This document shows positions 55,170 to 64,000 of a DNA stretch of 64,000 nucleotides, piece after piece (positions within the stretch are counted from its first letter, which is position 1; each line of letters begins with the position of its first letter). The notes under the pieces were generated by a model that was given only the letters and a program-made list of their open reading frames with translations, was not told the origin of the DNA and ran no database searches. Where the stretch lies: the NCBI RefSeq assembly GCF_022317005.1, contig NZ_CP081006.1, forward strand, positions 4,916,652 to 4,980,651. Reading direction: 5' to 3'. The stretch comes from Mycobacterium sp. IDR2000157661 (GTDB lineage Bacteria; Actinomycetota; Actinomycetes; Mycobacteriales; Mycobacteriaceae). Made by a program: the position numbers and the translations under genes.

Positions 55170-55307
55170 ATATCCTCGTGACTATCTCAGTAGCCTCGCA
55201 GGTGGCAGGCCCAGCGTGAGACGCCCCGTCGCACACCCACCCGCCGGAGTGTCTCGACTTCCGCCGGGGCGTTGACGCGGTCCCGAACGTCGGAAGAACC
55301 TGGACCA

Positions 55308-56525
55308 GTGACACTGCCACGGGACCGACTCGGACTCGCGTTGTTCGACGACACCTACATTCAGGATCCGTATCCGTTGTACGACCGGATGCTGGCCGCA
55401 GGCCCCGTGCACCCGATCGGCGACTCGGGCTTTCACGCCGTCTCCAGCTGGCAGGCGGTCAACGACGTCATCGCCCGACCGGAAGACTTCTCGTCCAACC
55501 TCACCGCGACGATGACCTACCAGAACGGCAAGGTCGGCGCCTTCCCGATGGGCGAGCTCGGCGGCGACATGCAAGTCCTCGCAACGGCGGACGACCCCGC
55601 CCACGCCGCGCACCGCAAGTTGTTGGTGCCGCAACTGTCGGTCCGGCGGATCATGGCGCTCGAACCGTTCATCGAAGAGACCACCGACCGCCTGTGGAAA
55701 GAGGGCGCGCAGGGCGGGCGCATCGAATGGATGTCGGCGGTCGCCAACCGGTTGCCGATGATGATCGTCGCGCGCCTGATCGGGGTGCCCGACGTCGACG
55801 TCGACCAACTGGTTCGGTGGGGCTACGCGAGTACCCAGGTCGTCGAGGGGCTCGTCGGGCCCGACGAACTCGGCGCGGCCGGTGTCGCGGTGATGGAGCT
55901 CTCCGAGTACATCAACGCGCATTTCCAACGTGCCGCGGTGGAGCCCCGAAACAACCTGCTTGGCGCTCTCGTGACGGCCCGCGCCGCGAACCAACTGAGC
56001 GAGATCGGCGCGCTCGCCATGATGATCACCCTGTTCAGCGCCGGAGGCGAGTCGACTGCGTCGTTGATCGGCTCGGCGGCACACGTCCTGGCGACGCGAC
56101 CGGATGTTCAACGCCGGGTCCGCGATGACCAGGAGCTGCTGGGCGGTTTCCTCGAGGAGGTGCTGCGCTACGAACCCCCGTTCCGTGGCCACTACCGTCA
56201 CGTCGTGAGGGACACGACCCTGAGCGGTGTCCATCTGGAGGCGGGATCTCGCCTGGTGCTGCTGTGGGGTGCCGCCAACCGGGACCCCGCGCACTTCGAG
56301 GCGCCTGACGAGTTCCGGCTCGAGCGCCCGAAGAGTCACGGCCACATCAGCTTCGGCAAGGGCGCGCATTTCTGCGTTGGCGCGGCGCTGGCCCGGCTGG
56401 AAGCCAAAATCGTGATCGGCCAACTACTCAAGCGCACGTCGGCGATCAGCGCCGCCGACACCGGCAGGTGGCTGCCCAGCCTGCTGGTGCGACGCCTGGA
56501 ACGCCTCGAGCTCGCCGTCACCTGA
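55308..56525 (+). CDS. Cytochrome P450
   Basis: 405 aa. Helix I is FSAGGESTASLIGSAA, ExxR as EEVLRYEPPFRGHYRH, and heme loop FGKGAHFCVGAALARLEAK with axial Cys near residue 356. The GTG at 55308 begins the conserved part (LPRDRLGLALFDDTYIQDPY); the frame extends upstream to 55272. It is controlled from the divergent region and convergent with the reductase-like gene, 4 bases apart. Substrate unknown. Confidence 0.9.
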   Translation: MTLPRDRLGLALFDDTYIQDPYPLYDRMLAAGPVHPIGDSGFHAVSSWQAVNDVIARPEDFSSNLTATMTYQNGKVGAFPMGELGGDMQVLATADDPAHAAHRKLLVPQLSVRRIMALEPFIEETTDRLWKEGAQGGRIEWMSAVANRLPMMIVARLIGVPDVDVDQLVRWGYASTQVVEGLVGPDELGAAGVAVMELSEYINAHFQRAAVEPRNNLLGALVTARAANQLSEIGALAMMITLFSAGGESTASLIGSAAHVLATRPDVQRRVRDDQELLGGFLEEVLRYEPPFRGHYRHVVRDTTLSGVHLEAGSRLVLLWGAANRDPAHFEAPDEFRLERPKSHGHISFGKGAHFCVGAALARLEAKIVIGQLLKRTSAISAADTGRWLPSLLVRRLERLELAVT

Positions 56526-56529
56526 ACGA

Positions 56530-57621
56530 CTAGAGCCTGAAGCGCCCGGCGAACCCGCGCAGCGGAAGGTCGGCGCTGGTGATCAGTCCGGGCGGCGCGG
56601 CCACCACCGACCGGATCGCGTGCAGTGCAGGCATTCCGGTCACCGTCATGCCGATCGAGGCGAACGACTCCGGATTCGACAGATCCACCCCGGGTTTCGG
56701 GAAGATCATGTGCTTGTTGTAGATGCACGGATCGCCTTGGATCTGGGTGATGTAGCAGCCCTTGATATCCCAGTGCGGATCGGTGTGCGGCGTCATCTGC
56801 CATTCCAGGTGCGTCTCCACTCTCGGCACACCGTCCACCATGCCCTGGTACTTGATGTAGTTGCCGCCCAGCGAACCCTTGGGCAACGTGTACCAGCCCA
56901 GGTCGACGTCCTTGGTGCAGGCGCCGAGCTCGTAGCTGAACTTGACCTCGTCGAGCTGCAGGTCGAAGCAGTCGGCCATCATCAGCACGCTGTCGGCGAA
57001 GACCCGCGTGTACTTCTCGAGTTTCGCCGGGATGTCGGGGTGATCGACGGGCAGACCGTAGCCGACCTCGATCCAGGTGTCCTTCGAGTGATGGCACGAC
57101 ACATCGACCGACTCGATGGTCGTGATGTTCTCGATCTCGGCGACGTCGGCCGAACACACCACGCCGAGAATCTGATTGACTCCGGGATTCATGCCGGTGC
57201 CGTAGAACGTGGCACCGCCCTTCTCACAAGCCTGCTGCAGCAGTTCGGATACCGGCTTGCCCGACGGGTGCGGATGATTGGTGTCGCGATGCCAGCCGGT
57301 AATCCAATCCGCTGTCGTCACGATATCGATGCCCGCCTCGAGAACCCTGACGTAGAGATCCTCGTCCGGGAACACCCCGTGAAAGGTCAGCACATCGGGC
57401 TCGGCGGCGATGATCTCCTCCACCGCGCCGGTGGCCGTCACTCCTAACGGGTCGATACCGACGATCTCCCCGGCGTCGCGTCCGATCTTCTCGGCGGTGT
57501 AGCAGTGCAACCCGACCAGTTGGAGGTCGGGGTGGGCGCCGATCCGCTTGATCATCTCGGTGCCGAGATTGCCGGTCGCGACCTGGAAGACGCGGACGGG
57601 TCGGTCGGGGTGTGCGGTCAT
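56530..57621 (-). CDS. DapB-like NAD(P)-dependent dehydrogenase
   Basis: 363 aa. Rossmann N-terminus VFQVATGNLGTEMIKRIGAH (G-x-x-G-x-x pattern of dihydrodipicolinate reductase), then TGWHRDTNHPHPSGKP and GTGMNPGVNQILGVV. The same type is common in mycobacterial steroid and fatty-acid clusters and is often annotated as 2,4-diaminopentanoate dehydrogenase-like. Its actual substrate is not known. ATG at 57621 follows GAGAGG. It is 26 bases after the Rieske gene, in one operon. Confidence 0.83.
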   Translation of the reverse strand: MTAHPDRPVRVFQVATGNLGTEMIKRIGAHPDLQLVGLHCYTAEKIGRDAGEIVGIDPLGVTATGAVEEIIAAEPDVLTFHGVFPDEDLYVRVLEAGIDIVTTADWITGWHRDTNHPHPSGKPVSELLQQACEKGGATFYGTGMNPGVNQILGVVCSADVAEIENITTIESVDVSCHHSKDTWIEVGYGLPVDHPDIPAKLEKYTRVFADSVLMMADCFDLQLDEVKFSYELGACTKDVDLGWYTLPKGSLGGNYIKYQGMVDGVPRVETHLEWQMTPHTDPHWDIKGCYITQIQGDPCIYNKHMIFPKPGVDLSNPESFASIGMTVTGMPALHAIRSVVAAPPGLITSADLPLRGFAGRFRL

Positions 57622-57647
57622 CGAACAGCCTCTCAGCGGGGTCGTGG

Positions 57648-58673
57648 TCAGCGGGAAGCGGCGAGGTCCTCGGCGGTACCGCCGCGACCGTCCGGGTAGA
57701 ACTGAGTGGCCCACTTGCGCAGTGCGGTGAAGCCCTCGTATTCGGCGGTCGCCAGTGCGGGCGGATCGGAGTAGCGCTGGTGCGACCAGATGTGGACATC
57801 CTGGGCGAACTGGCGGATGACCTCCGCGCCGAACTCCTCGGCCTTGCGCGCGGCCCGCTCCTCGTGTTCGGCGGCACGGCCGCTCGGACGACCGATGTAG
57901 ACGGTGAAACGTACGTCTGATGTGCTCTCGTCAACCGGGGTGATCGCCGAGATGGTCCGGTTGTCCACCATGCCCCAGCTCTTCGTGACCGCGATGCCGA
58001 GCCCGCCGTTGATGGCCTCGACGCCGCTCTTGACGTCGTCGATGGTCTGCGTGTCGTCGCCTTCGAACGTGATGGTGAAGTCGACGTAGGACCACGGCTC
58101 GGCGAAGTCGTGGCGGGTGAACACCGGCACGATCGGGGTCTGGTGCACGAACTTGAAGTGCGCGAAGTCAACGCCGTTCTCCAGTACATACTGCGGGTGC
58201 AGTTCGAGTCCTTCGCGGTGCAGCGTCATGGGCGGGTAGTAGTCGGCGGCCGTTCTGCCGTCATCGAAGCTCGCGAACACGTCCGGCGCGTCGAAGTAGG
58301 GCGCGCGGCCCTGCGCGTCGTGCCAGACGTAGATCGAGTCGTTGCGCTCGGCGACCGGATAGCTGCGGATCCGTCGTCCACGGTTGGGCCGGTCCTGATA
58401 CGGGATGCAGACGTTTCGACCCTCGGCGTTCCACTGCCAGCCGTGAAACGGGCACTCGATGACCTCGCCCTGCACATGGCCGCCGTGGCCCAGATGGGCA
58501 CCAAGGTGTTCACAGTAGGCGTCCATGACCACGGGATCGCCGGAAACGGTTCGCCAGCACACCATTTCGCGGTCGAAGTACTTCATTCGCCGAACTTGCC
58601 CCGGTGCGACGTCGTCGGACCACGCGACCTGGAACCATCCGGTGGGCTTCATCGACAAGGGCGGCTTGGCCAT
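57648..58673 (-). CDS. Rieske non-heme iron oxygenase (KshA/DAF36-like)
   Basis: 341 aa. The Rieske cluster ligands are C54-x-H56 and C74-x-x-H77 (CEHLGAH ... CPFHGWQW). The catalytic iron triad begins at D169/H172/H177 in ENGVDFAHFKFVHQTP, a pattern close to 3-ketosteroid-9-hydroxylase and cholesterol-desaturase relatives. ATG at 58673 follows GAGGA. No ferredoxin reductase is encoded nearby. It may hydroxylate or desaturate a ring compound and is the intact counterpart of the remnant at 7160. Confidence 0.9.
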   Translation of the reverse strand: MAKPPLSMKPTGWFQVAWSDDVAPGQVRRMKYFDREMVCWRTVSGDPVVMDAYCEHLGAHLGHGGHVQGEVIECPFHGWQWNAEGRNVCIPYQDRPNRGRRIRSYPVAERNDSIYVWHDAQGRAPYFDAPDVFASFDDGRTAADYYPPMTLHREGLELHPQYVLENGVDFAHFKFVHQTPIVPVFTRHDFAEPWSYVDFTITFEGDDTQTIDDVKSGVEAINGGLGIAVTKSWGMVDNRTISAITPVDESTSDVRFTVYIGRPSGRAAEHEERAARKAEEFGAEVIRQFAQDVHIWSHQRYSDPPALATAEYEGFTALRKWATQFYPDGRGGTAEDLAASR

Positions 58674-58845
58674 CACTGTCCTCTCGGGCTGCGGTGCCAC
58701 TCGCGCCACAAATCATAGAGCACTCAATGTAAAAATCAACAGGGCCGTTGCGGCTGTAGCCGAGCGACCGTCGCTTTCCCGAGGCGTACACAGGGCTGTG
58801 GTGCGACGCGGAATTACGACCCTGGTGTGCGCGAGCGCGACCGGA

Positions 58846-60240
58846 TCAGGCGACCGGTTCGAGCTTGCGGGCTTGCCGCGCTGCCTCGGGGCACACCGCG
58901 CGGGCGGTGCGCGGACCCCTGGCTCGCTGGCGCAGCTCTACGAGGGAACCTGTACGGACCACGCCGAACGGCCCGGGCTGGGCGAAGCGCGCTATCGCGG
59001 ATGCCCGCACGGTCAGCCCGGCCTTCGCCTGGCGGTAACCCAACCGCACCCCGGCGGCGGCCACGACGAGCAGGCCGCCGATGCCGGGCAGGGCGATCGC
59101 AGCCAGCGCGGTCAGCGATGCGGGCACCAGAACCGCCTCGATGACGTGCTCGAAGAGGGACTGGGCAGTCGTCGTGGTGCCCACGGTCAGCGGAACGGTT
59201 CCGGACACGGCCAGCGGCGCGGTCATTGCGGCCGGCGCCACGGTGCCGAACGCGGCCGGCTGGGGCGCCATGGTGCCGAACAGGGGTGCGTTGTCGAGCG
59301 ACAGCGAAAGCACAGGGGCTCGCGATGTAACCGGTCCGAACAACGGCGCATCGGGCACCGGGGGTGCTGCCACGGCGAGTCCGACGGGCGCGGGCCCTTC
59401 ACCGATCAATTGCGGTGGCATTGTCGTTGCAGGCACGCCGAGCAGGGCATAGAGGTTGCCGGGCACCTGCACCAGCGGGCCAACGGTGCCCATGACCGCA
59501 GCGACCATCGTCTGAACCGATGCGATGGCGTCGGTGATAGGAGTCGGTGAGGTCTGCAGGGCCAGTACCGCTCCAGGTACCGAGTAGACGATGCCTGCCC
59601 ACGTATTGAGCGCATTGGACACCGGCTGCAGGGCCGAAGTCATGGGATCCATCGGTTCTGCGGGCGGCACCGTGGTCTGCGGCGCCGGCGGCACGGCGCC
59701 CGACTGGCCGGATGCCGCCGACGAATCGGATAACGCCGGAACACCTGCGGGGACGGTGGGCGCCGGGACGGTCACGCCCGCTCCGGTCACGCCGGCTCCG
59801 GTCTCGACGGCACCCGCGTCGGCGACGGCGGTCTCCGACTCGCTCCCGAGAGCCGTTGCGGATTCGCCTTCGCGTGTGGCTTCCGAGCCGGAGCCCTCCG
59901 ACTCGTTGTCACCGGCGGCGCCGGTCCCCACTTCTTCACCCGCGTCTGTGAGCGTGGTGGGAGTGGTCTGGGTGGTGGTCGTCTGGGTGGCAGTCGTCTG
60001 GGTGGTGGTCGTCTGGGTGGCAGTCGACCCCTGCGCCACGGCTGCCGCGGGTCCGGCGTCGTCATCGATCGAGGAGGCGTTCGATTGCTCGCCCGCAACC
60101 CCTGCGGCTGCGCCGGTCGAGGTGCCGGCGGCCTGGCTGGTTCCCCCTGCTCCCTGGCCTGTACCGGACGAGTCACCGGCGCCGGAGTCGGCACCGGCGA
60201 TCGCCCCGCCCGCACCGAACAGCAGTCCGGCGGCGACCAC
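58846..60240 (-). CDS. Exported low-complexity membrane protein, unknown function, unusual start
   Basis: 464 aa from the GTG at 60240. The signal-like segment VVAAGLLFGAGGAIAGADS lacks a basic N-region at that start. Upstream, in frame, the sequence reads IPTPHLRIAAGIC and a good GGAGG lies five bases before an ATC codon at 60279-60277, where paralogues would start with ATG. The body is Thr/Gln/Ser/Pro rich, with a TQTTTTQTTATQ repeat near residue 75, and a membrane span occurs near the C-terminus (LTALAAIALPGIGGLLVVAAAG) with a basic tail. Probably envelope-anchored. Confidence 0.68.
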   Translation of the reverse strand: MVAAGLLFGAGGAIAGADSGAGDSSGTGQGAGGTSQAAGTSTGAAAGVAGEQSNASSIDDDAGPAAAVAQGSTATQTTTTQTTATQTTTTQTTPTTLTDAGEEVGTGAAGDNESEGSGSEATREGESATALGSESETAVADAGAVETGAGVTGAGVTVPAPTVPAGVPALSDSSAASGQSGAVPPAPQTTVPPAEPMDPMTSALQPVSNALNTWAGIVYSVPGAVLALQTSPTPITDAIASVQTMVAAVMGTVGPLVQVPGNLYALLGVPATTMPPQLIGEGPAPVGLAVAAPPVPDAPLFGPVTSRAPVLSLSLDNAPLFGTMAPQPAAFGTVAPAAMTAPLAVSGTVPLTVGTTTTAQSLFEHVIEAVLVPASLTALAAIALPGIGGLLVVAAAGVRLGYRQAKAGLTVRASAIARFAQPGPFGVVRTGSLVELRQRARGPRTARAVCPEAARQARKLEPVA

Positions 60241-60614
60241 ACAGATGCCCGCCGCGATGCGCAGATGTGGCGTGGGGATGGTCGCCTCCGTCCAGCAGGA
60301 CCCGTCGCAGAGTGTTTTCGCAAGGATTATTGACAGTCATTGTTGCATATGAAGTGCCCGGCGAACCTTCGAAATCGTCATTTACCTGCCGCTCGACCGC
60401 CTCCGAGCAACCTCGAAATCCACGGCGGCTGCAATACGCCGTATTCCGGCGGCGACACGACGGCGGGCGGTCCCCACAATTTGTTCGCGAAGCAGCAGCG
60501 ATTAAGCGGAAAGTCTAAACAGCACGGCCGGGGGTGTGCGCTGACAGACTGACACGAAACCGAGGACGACCGGCGCATTCAGTGTTCACGGACATGGCAG
60601 GCGAAAGGCAGGAA

Positions 60615-61183
60615 ATGACGATCAGCGCTGACAACGTCGCCGACGTTGCCGACAGCGGAGATATCCGATACGACCCGTATGGCGTCGAACTGAATACCGA
60701 CCCGGATCCGATGTTCGCGCGCATTCGGGAGAACGCGCCCCTGGCCTACAACGCAGAACACGGCTTATTCGCGTTGTCCCGGTATGACGACGTGGACGCT
60801 GCGCTCCTGGATCACGACACGTTCAGCTCAGCCCGCGGGGCGGGTGTGGAGATCATCACATCCAAGATGGACATTTCGCCCGGCACGGTGATCTTCGAAG
60901 ATCCGCCCATCCACCGCAAACTCCTGTCCCGAATCTTCACGCCCAGGAAGGTGGCCGCCCTCGAGCCGAAGGTTCGCGAGTTCACGGCCCGTTGTCTGGA
61001 TCCCCTGGTGGGCACCGGCCGGTTCGACTTCGTCAAGGACCTCGGCGCCCAGCTGTCGATGCGCGTCATCGGCATTTGCTCGGTATCCCGGAGGCGGACC
61101 AACAGCACGTCATCGACCACGGCACGGTGCGTACCGAGCGGGACCGTGCGCGGCTGGGAGTCGATGCCGGCCGTCATCCCTTG
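60615..61183 (+). pseudogene. Cytochrome P450 N-terminal fragment, frameshifted and truncated
   Basis: About 155 residues of a P450 N-terminus are clear (YDPYGVELNTDPDPMFARIR, FEDPPIHRKLLSRIFTPRKV). After MRVIG near 61075 a one-base deletion changes frame, and the continuation LLGIPEADQQHVIDHG is read in another frame. The similarity stops near 61180, before helix I and the heme Cys. The remaining gene is gone and an intact crotonase gene starts at 61270. The ATG at 60615 has a plausible ribosome site. It cannot encode an active P450. Confidence 0.8.
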
Positions 61184-61269
61184 ACCCCGTCCGCGCCTTC
61201 AACCGACGAGCATTCGCCCGCCTCGCGCGGACCCGAGTTTCCCAGCAGCACGACATAGAGGAGATGAGC

Positions 61270-62241
61270 ATGCCCGATTACGACTACGAAGAGATGAAAA
61301 AAGAAGCCGCGCAATTCATCCGGTTCGAGAAGGACAGGAAGAACCGCATCGCCTACATCACCTTCGACCGTCCCGACGCGCAGAATTCGACGACGCTGGG
61401 TATGCGGCAGCTCTACGCCGACCTGATCCACAAATGCAATGTCGACGACGACGTCAAGGTGGTCGTCATCCGCGGCGAGGGTGAGGACTTCGGCAGCGGC
61501 GGAGATCTGCCCGAGCAGCGCGGCATGCTGGAGAACCCGGGCATGCCCCTGCTGCATGAACTGGCGATCAACGACGACGACGTGACGTATCCGCCCGGTG
61601 GCTCCTACCGCTATCTGTCGACGGTGACCGACTTCTACGCCAAAGCGCGGGCGGGCAACCGGCCGCTGCAGGAACTGCGAAAGATCAGCATCATCGAGGC
61701 CAAGGGCTACTGCTACGGCTGGCACTTCTATCAGGCCGGCGACGCCGATCTGGTGGTCTCCTCCGACGACGCGTTGTTCGGCCATCCGGCATTCCGCTAC
61801 GTCGGCTGGGGCCCGCGGCTGTGGTGGTGGGCCGAGACGATGGGCCTGCGCAAGTTCTCCGAGATGTTGTTCACCGGGCGGCCGTTCAGCGCCAAGGAGA
61901 TGTACGACTGCGGCTTCCTCAACAGCGTGGTGTCCCGCGACAAATTGGAGGCCGAGACCGAGAAGTACGCGCTGGCGTGCTCGAAGTCGCGCCCGACGGA
62001 CACCGTGGCGGTGCAGAAGACCTTCCTCGAGCTCTACAAGCAGCACAAGGGTGAATACTTCGGCAGCCTGCTGACCGGCATGGTCGAGGGGATGCTGCCG
62101 ATGATTCAGAACGACCAACAGAACGACGTCGACCTGACCGAGGGCACGTTCGAGAAGGGCCTCAACAATGTCGTCAAGGACAACGACATGAACTTCCCGC
62201 CGGAGTGGCGGCTGAGCCGGTCGGGTCGCAGCAAGCCCTGA
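61270..62241 (+). CDS. Enoyl-CoA hydratase/isomerase family protein, atypical
   Basis: 323 aa, longer than common crotonases (about 260). ITFDRPDAQNSTTLGM, GEGEDFGSGGDLPEQRG and AKGYCYGWHFYQAGDAD are crotonase strands. The second loop has unusual aromatic residues (YVGWGPRLWWWAETMG), and a long extension of about 60 residues ends the protein. ATG at 61270 has GAGGAG six bases upstream; ATG 61264 is too close to it. Function may be a hydratase, hydrolase or ring-opening enzyme. Confidence 0.82.
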   Translation: MPDYDYEEMKKEAAQFIRFEKDRKNRIAYITFDRPDAQNSTTLGMRQLYADLIHKCNVDDDVKVVVIRGEGEDFGSGGDLPEQRGMLENPGMPLLHELAINDDDVTYPPGGSYRYLSTVTDFYAKARAGNRPLQELRKISIIEAKGYCYGWHFYQAGDADLVVSSDDALFGHPAFRYVGWGPRLWWWAETMGLRKFSEMLFTGRPFSAKEMYDCGFLNSVVSRDKLEAETEKYALACSKSRPTDTVAVQKTFLELYKQHKGEYFGSLLTGMVEGMLPMIQNDQQNDVDLTEGTFEKGLNNVVKDNDMNFPPEWRLSRSGRSKP

Positions 62242-62294
62242 CATGTCCGCCAAGACGTCTTGCCCGCGTCACGTTCCGGCACCACGATGAGCCC

Positions 62295-63500
62295 ATGTCG
62301 ACAAGCGCGCACGTCCTCGTCGTCGGATCCGGGTTCGCCGGATTGTGGGCGGCGCTGGGCGCGGCGCGTCGCCTCGACGAACTCGGCGCCGAGGGGGTCG
62401 ACGTCACGGTTGTGAGCAAGCAGCCGTACCACGACATCCGGGTGCGCAACTACGAAGCCGACTTGGCGCCGTGCCGAATACCGCTGCCGCAGTTGCTGGA
62501 TCCCGTGGGCGTCGAACACGTCACCGCGGAGGTGACCGGGATCGACGTCGGTGCCAGAGAGGTACGCACCGCCGACAACGCGGCGCTCGCCTACGACCGC
62601 CTCGTCTTGGCCGCCGGCAGCGCAGTGGTCAAGCCGGACATCCCGGGCCTGGCTGAGTTCGGGTTCGACGTCGACACCTACGACGGCGCGGTGAGGCTGC
62701 AATCCCACATCCGTGCGCTGGCCGAGCAACCGGCCACTGAGGCGACGTCGACCGCCGTGGTCGTGGGTGCCGGCCTCACCGGCATCGAGCTCGCCTGTGA
62801 ACTGCCGGCGATGCTCTCCGCTTCGCTGGGTGTCACGCCGCGGGTGGTGCTCGTCGACCGCAATCCGCACATCGGCTCCGACATGGGCGCCTCGGCGCGA
62901 CCGGTCATCGAGGAGGCGTTGGGCGAGAACGGAATCGACGCCCTCACCGGCGTCGGTGTCACGGCGGTCAGCGCCCGCGGCGCGACACTGTCATCAGGTC
63001 GGGTGATACCCGCGGGGACCGTGGTCTGGTGCGCAGGGATGCGGGCCAACCCGTTGACCGCGCGGCTCGGGGTTCCGCTGGACCGGCTGGGTCGGGTGCC
63101 GGTCGATGACTATCTGCGCGTCAAGGGCGTCGCCGGCGTGTTCGCAGCCGGTGATGTGGCGGTGGCGCGGATGGACGACGCGCACCTGTCCGTGATGTCG
63201 TGTCAGCACGGCCGTCCGATGGGTCGCTATGCCGGCTACAACGTCATCGGCGACCTGCTCGACAAACCGATGATGGCGCTTCGGATCCCCTGGTACGTCA
63301 CGGTTCTCGACCTCGGGCCCGCAGGTGCGGTATACACCGAGGGGTGGGACCGCCGAGTCGTCAGCACGGGCGCCACGGCCAAGAAGACCAAGCGCACGAT
63401 CAACGGTGAACGCATATATCCCCCGCTCACCGGTGAGCGCACCGCACTCCTGGCTGCCGCTGCCCCGGAATTGCAGGCCGCTCCCGCCTACGAGAACTGA
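62295..63500 (+). CDS. NAD(P)/FAD-dependent oxidoreductase, NDH-2-like
   Basis: 401 aa. FAD motif GSGFAGLWAALG near residue 10, NADH motif GAGLTGIELACELP near residue 160, and the flavin-binding AAGDVA near residue 290. The length and order match type II NADH dehydrogenases or related ferredoxin/quinone reductases. It could also provide electrons to the P450 or Rieske enzymes nearby, but that is speculative. ATG at 62295; the start lies 53 bases after the crotonase stop. Converges with and overlaps the YdeI gene by 13 bases. Confidence 0.85.
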   Translation: MSTSAHVLVVGSGFAGLWAALGAARRLDELGAEGVDVTVVSKQPYHDIRVRNYEADLAPCRIPLPQLLDPVGVEHVTAEVTGIDVGAREVRTADNAALAYDRLVLAAGSAVVKPDIPGLAEFGFDVDTYDGAVRLQSHIRALAEQPATEATSTAVVVGAGLTGIELACELPAMLSASLGVTPRVVLVDRNPHIGSDMGASARPVIEEALGENGIDALTGVGVTAVSARGATLSSGRVIPAGTVVWCAGMRANPLTARLGVPLDRLGRVPVDDYLRVKGVAGVFAAGDVAVARMDDAHLSVMSCQHGRPMGRYAGYNVIGDLLDKPMMALRIPWYVTVLDLGPAGAVYTEGWDRRVVSTGATAKKTKRTINGERIYPPLTGERTALLAAAAPELQAAPAYEN

Positions 63501-63766
63501 GCCTTGCCGGTGCGCTCGCGGTGTTTGCAGCCCGGCCAGCAGCACGGCCGCCGCTTGCCCTCCTCGAGTTCTTCCTGGGTGCGACGGATCCGGCGTTCGC
63601 GCGTCTTATCCTGCTTGGCATCCTCCACCCAACAGATGAACTCGTTGCGCGCCAACGGCGTGATGTCGTTCCATGCAGCCAGCGCGGAGCCATTTTCGAT
63701 CAACGCCTGACGCAAGTCCGCGGGCAACTCGTGCACCACACCACCGGATACCTGTGCGCTGCTCAT
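63488..63766 (-). CDS. YdeI/OmpD-associated family small protein
   Basis: 92 aa from the ATG at 63766. HELPADLRQALIENGSALAA, then ARNEFICWVEDAKQDKTRER and RRTQEELEEGKRRPCCWPGC match the YdeI/OmpD-associated (bacteriocin-protection) C-terminal domain. The function of this family in mycobacteria is unknown; a link to stress or peptide resistance is only by name. No ribosome site is obvious. Confidence 0.7.
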   Translation of the reverse strand: MSSAQVSGGVVHELPADLRQALIENGSALAAWNDITPLARNEFICWVEDAKQDKTRERRIRRTQEELEEGKRRPCCWPGCKHRERTGKAQFS

Positions 63767-64000
63767 GACACGAGGATAAATGACGGTATCCGCAGCTGAC
63801 TTTCCCACTGGATGTGGCCTCATCGGCTATGCGGTCGGCGGCTCTGGGTACAGGTCGTCTCTTGGTCGGAAATATCCTCTCTCGAACCCCTTGGCACCAG
63901 AATCCCGCCGCCACAACGGCGTTGGGGGCGAGCTGTCGAAACTTGTCGGTGCTGGTTGGCAGAATACGGTTATGACCTCGACCGTCGCCTCCGACGCTTC
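63767..64000 (+). other. Right-edge intergenic region and possible gene start
   Basis: About 205 bases without a recognisable gene separate the YdeI gene from an ATG at 63972 that begins an open frame (MTSTVASDA) cut off by the edge after nine codons. It has no ribosome site of note. The real start and product cannot be judged from this window. Confidence 0.3.

Noticed and set aside
63606..63914. 102-aa minus-strand frame overlapping the YdeI gene
   Set aside because: It overlaps the recognised YdeI frame and shows no conserved sequence.

Overview
The window is high-GC actinobacterial DNA, almost certainly from a fast-growing Mycobacterium (Mycolicibacterium). The evidence is the F420-dependent luciferase-like oxidoreductases, several P450s, many FadD/FadE/Ech-type genes, frequent GTG starts, four-base stop/start overlaps (ATGA, GTGA), and a GAF-GGDEF-EAL gene next to a ThiF-nitroreductase gene, an arrangement I know from mycobacteria (Rv1354c/Rv1355c; M. 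smegmatis DcpA). No rRNA, tRNA, CRISPR array, insertion sequence or phage gene was seen.

Bases 1 to about 36,900 form a catabolic island for a CoA-activated hydrophobic substrate whose identity cannot be read from the sequence. It holds a P450 plus F420 oxidoreductase unit at the left edge; an acyl-CoA carboxylase beta subunit; an FMO/Baeyer-Villiger-type monooxygenase, hydrolase, small ORF and F420 oxidoreductase operon; a plus-strand thioesterase, acyl-CoA ligase, P450, CoA-transferase and thiolase-like run; and a long minus-strand operon (hydratase, two amidohydrolases, ligase, two acyl-CoA dehydrogenases, epimerase, SnoaL-like protein). An exported repeat protein, a DapA-family aldolase, a decayed SDR, a TetR regulator, a thiolase/hydratase/GntR/thioesterase operon, and a compact run of three crotonases followed by three acyl-CoA ligases complete it. 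Seven intergenic regions of this island carry versions of one 19-bp palindrome, TACTGTAA-N3-TTACAGTA. One copy lies upstream of the TetR gene at 25697, which suggests one local regulator for most of the island.

Bases 36,944-42,575 are a second beta-oxidation cluster (GntR, acyl-CoA dehydrogenase, thiolase, FabG-type SDR, divergent acyl-CoA dehydrogenase, MaoC hydratase) with a different palindrome in its divergent promoter.

Bases 43,441-51,335 are a signalling or redox locus: an unrecognised protein, a ThiF-nitroreductase fusion (MoeY-like), a cyclic-di-GMP enzyme, an FAD-binding protein, two adjacent TetR regulators and a PAS protein.

Bases 51,530-64,000 return to catabolism (two acyl-CoA dehydrogenases, two TetRs, a P450, a DapB-like reductase, a Rieske oxygenase, a crotonase, an NDH-2-like flavoprotein). 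They also include a second exported low-complexity protein and a truncated P450. Three genes are visibly decayed: a Rieske oxygenase remnant (about 7160-7498), an SDR (24822-25443) and a P450 (60615-61183).
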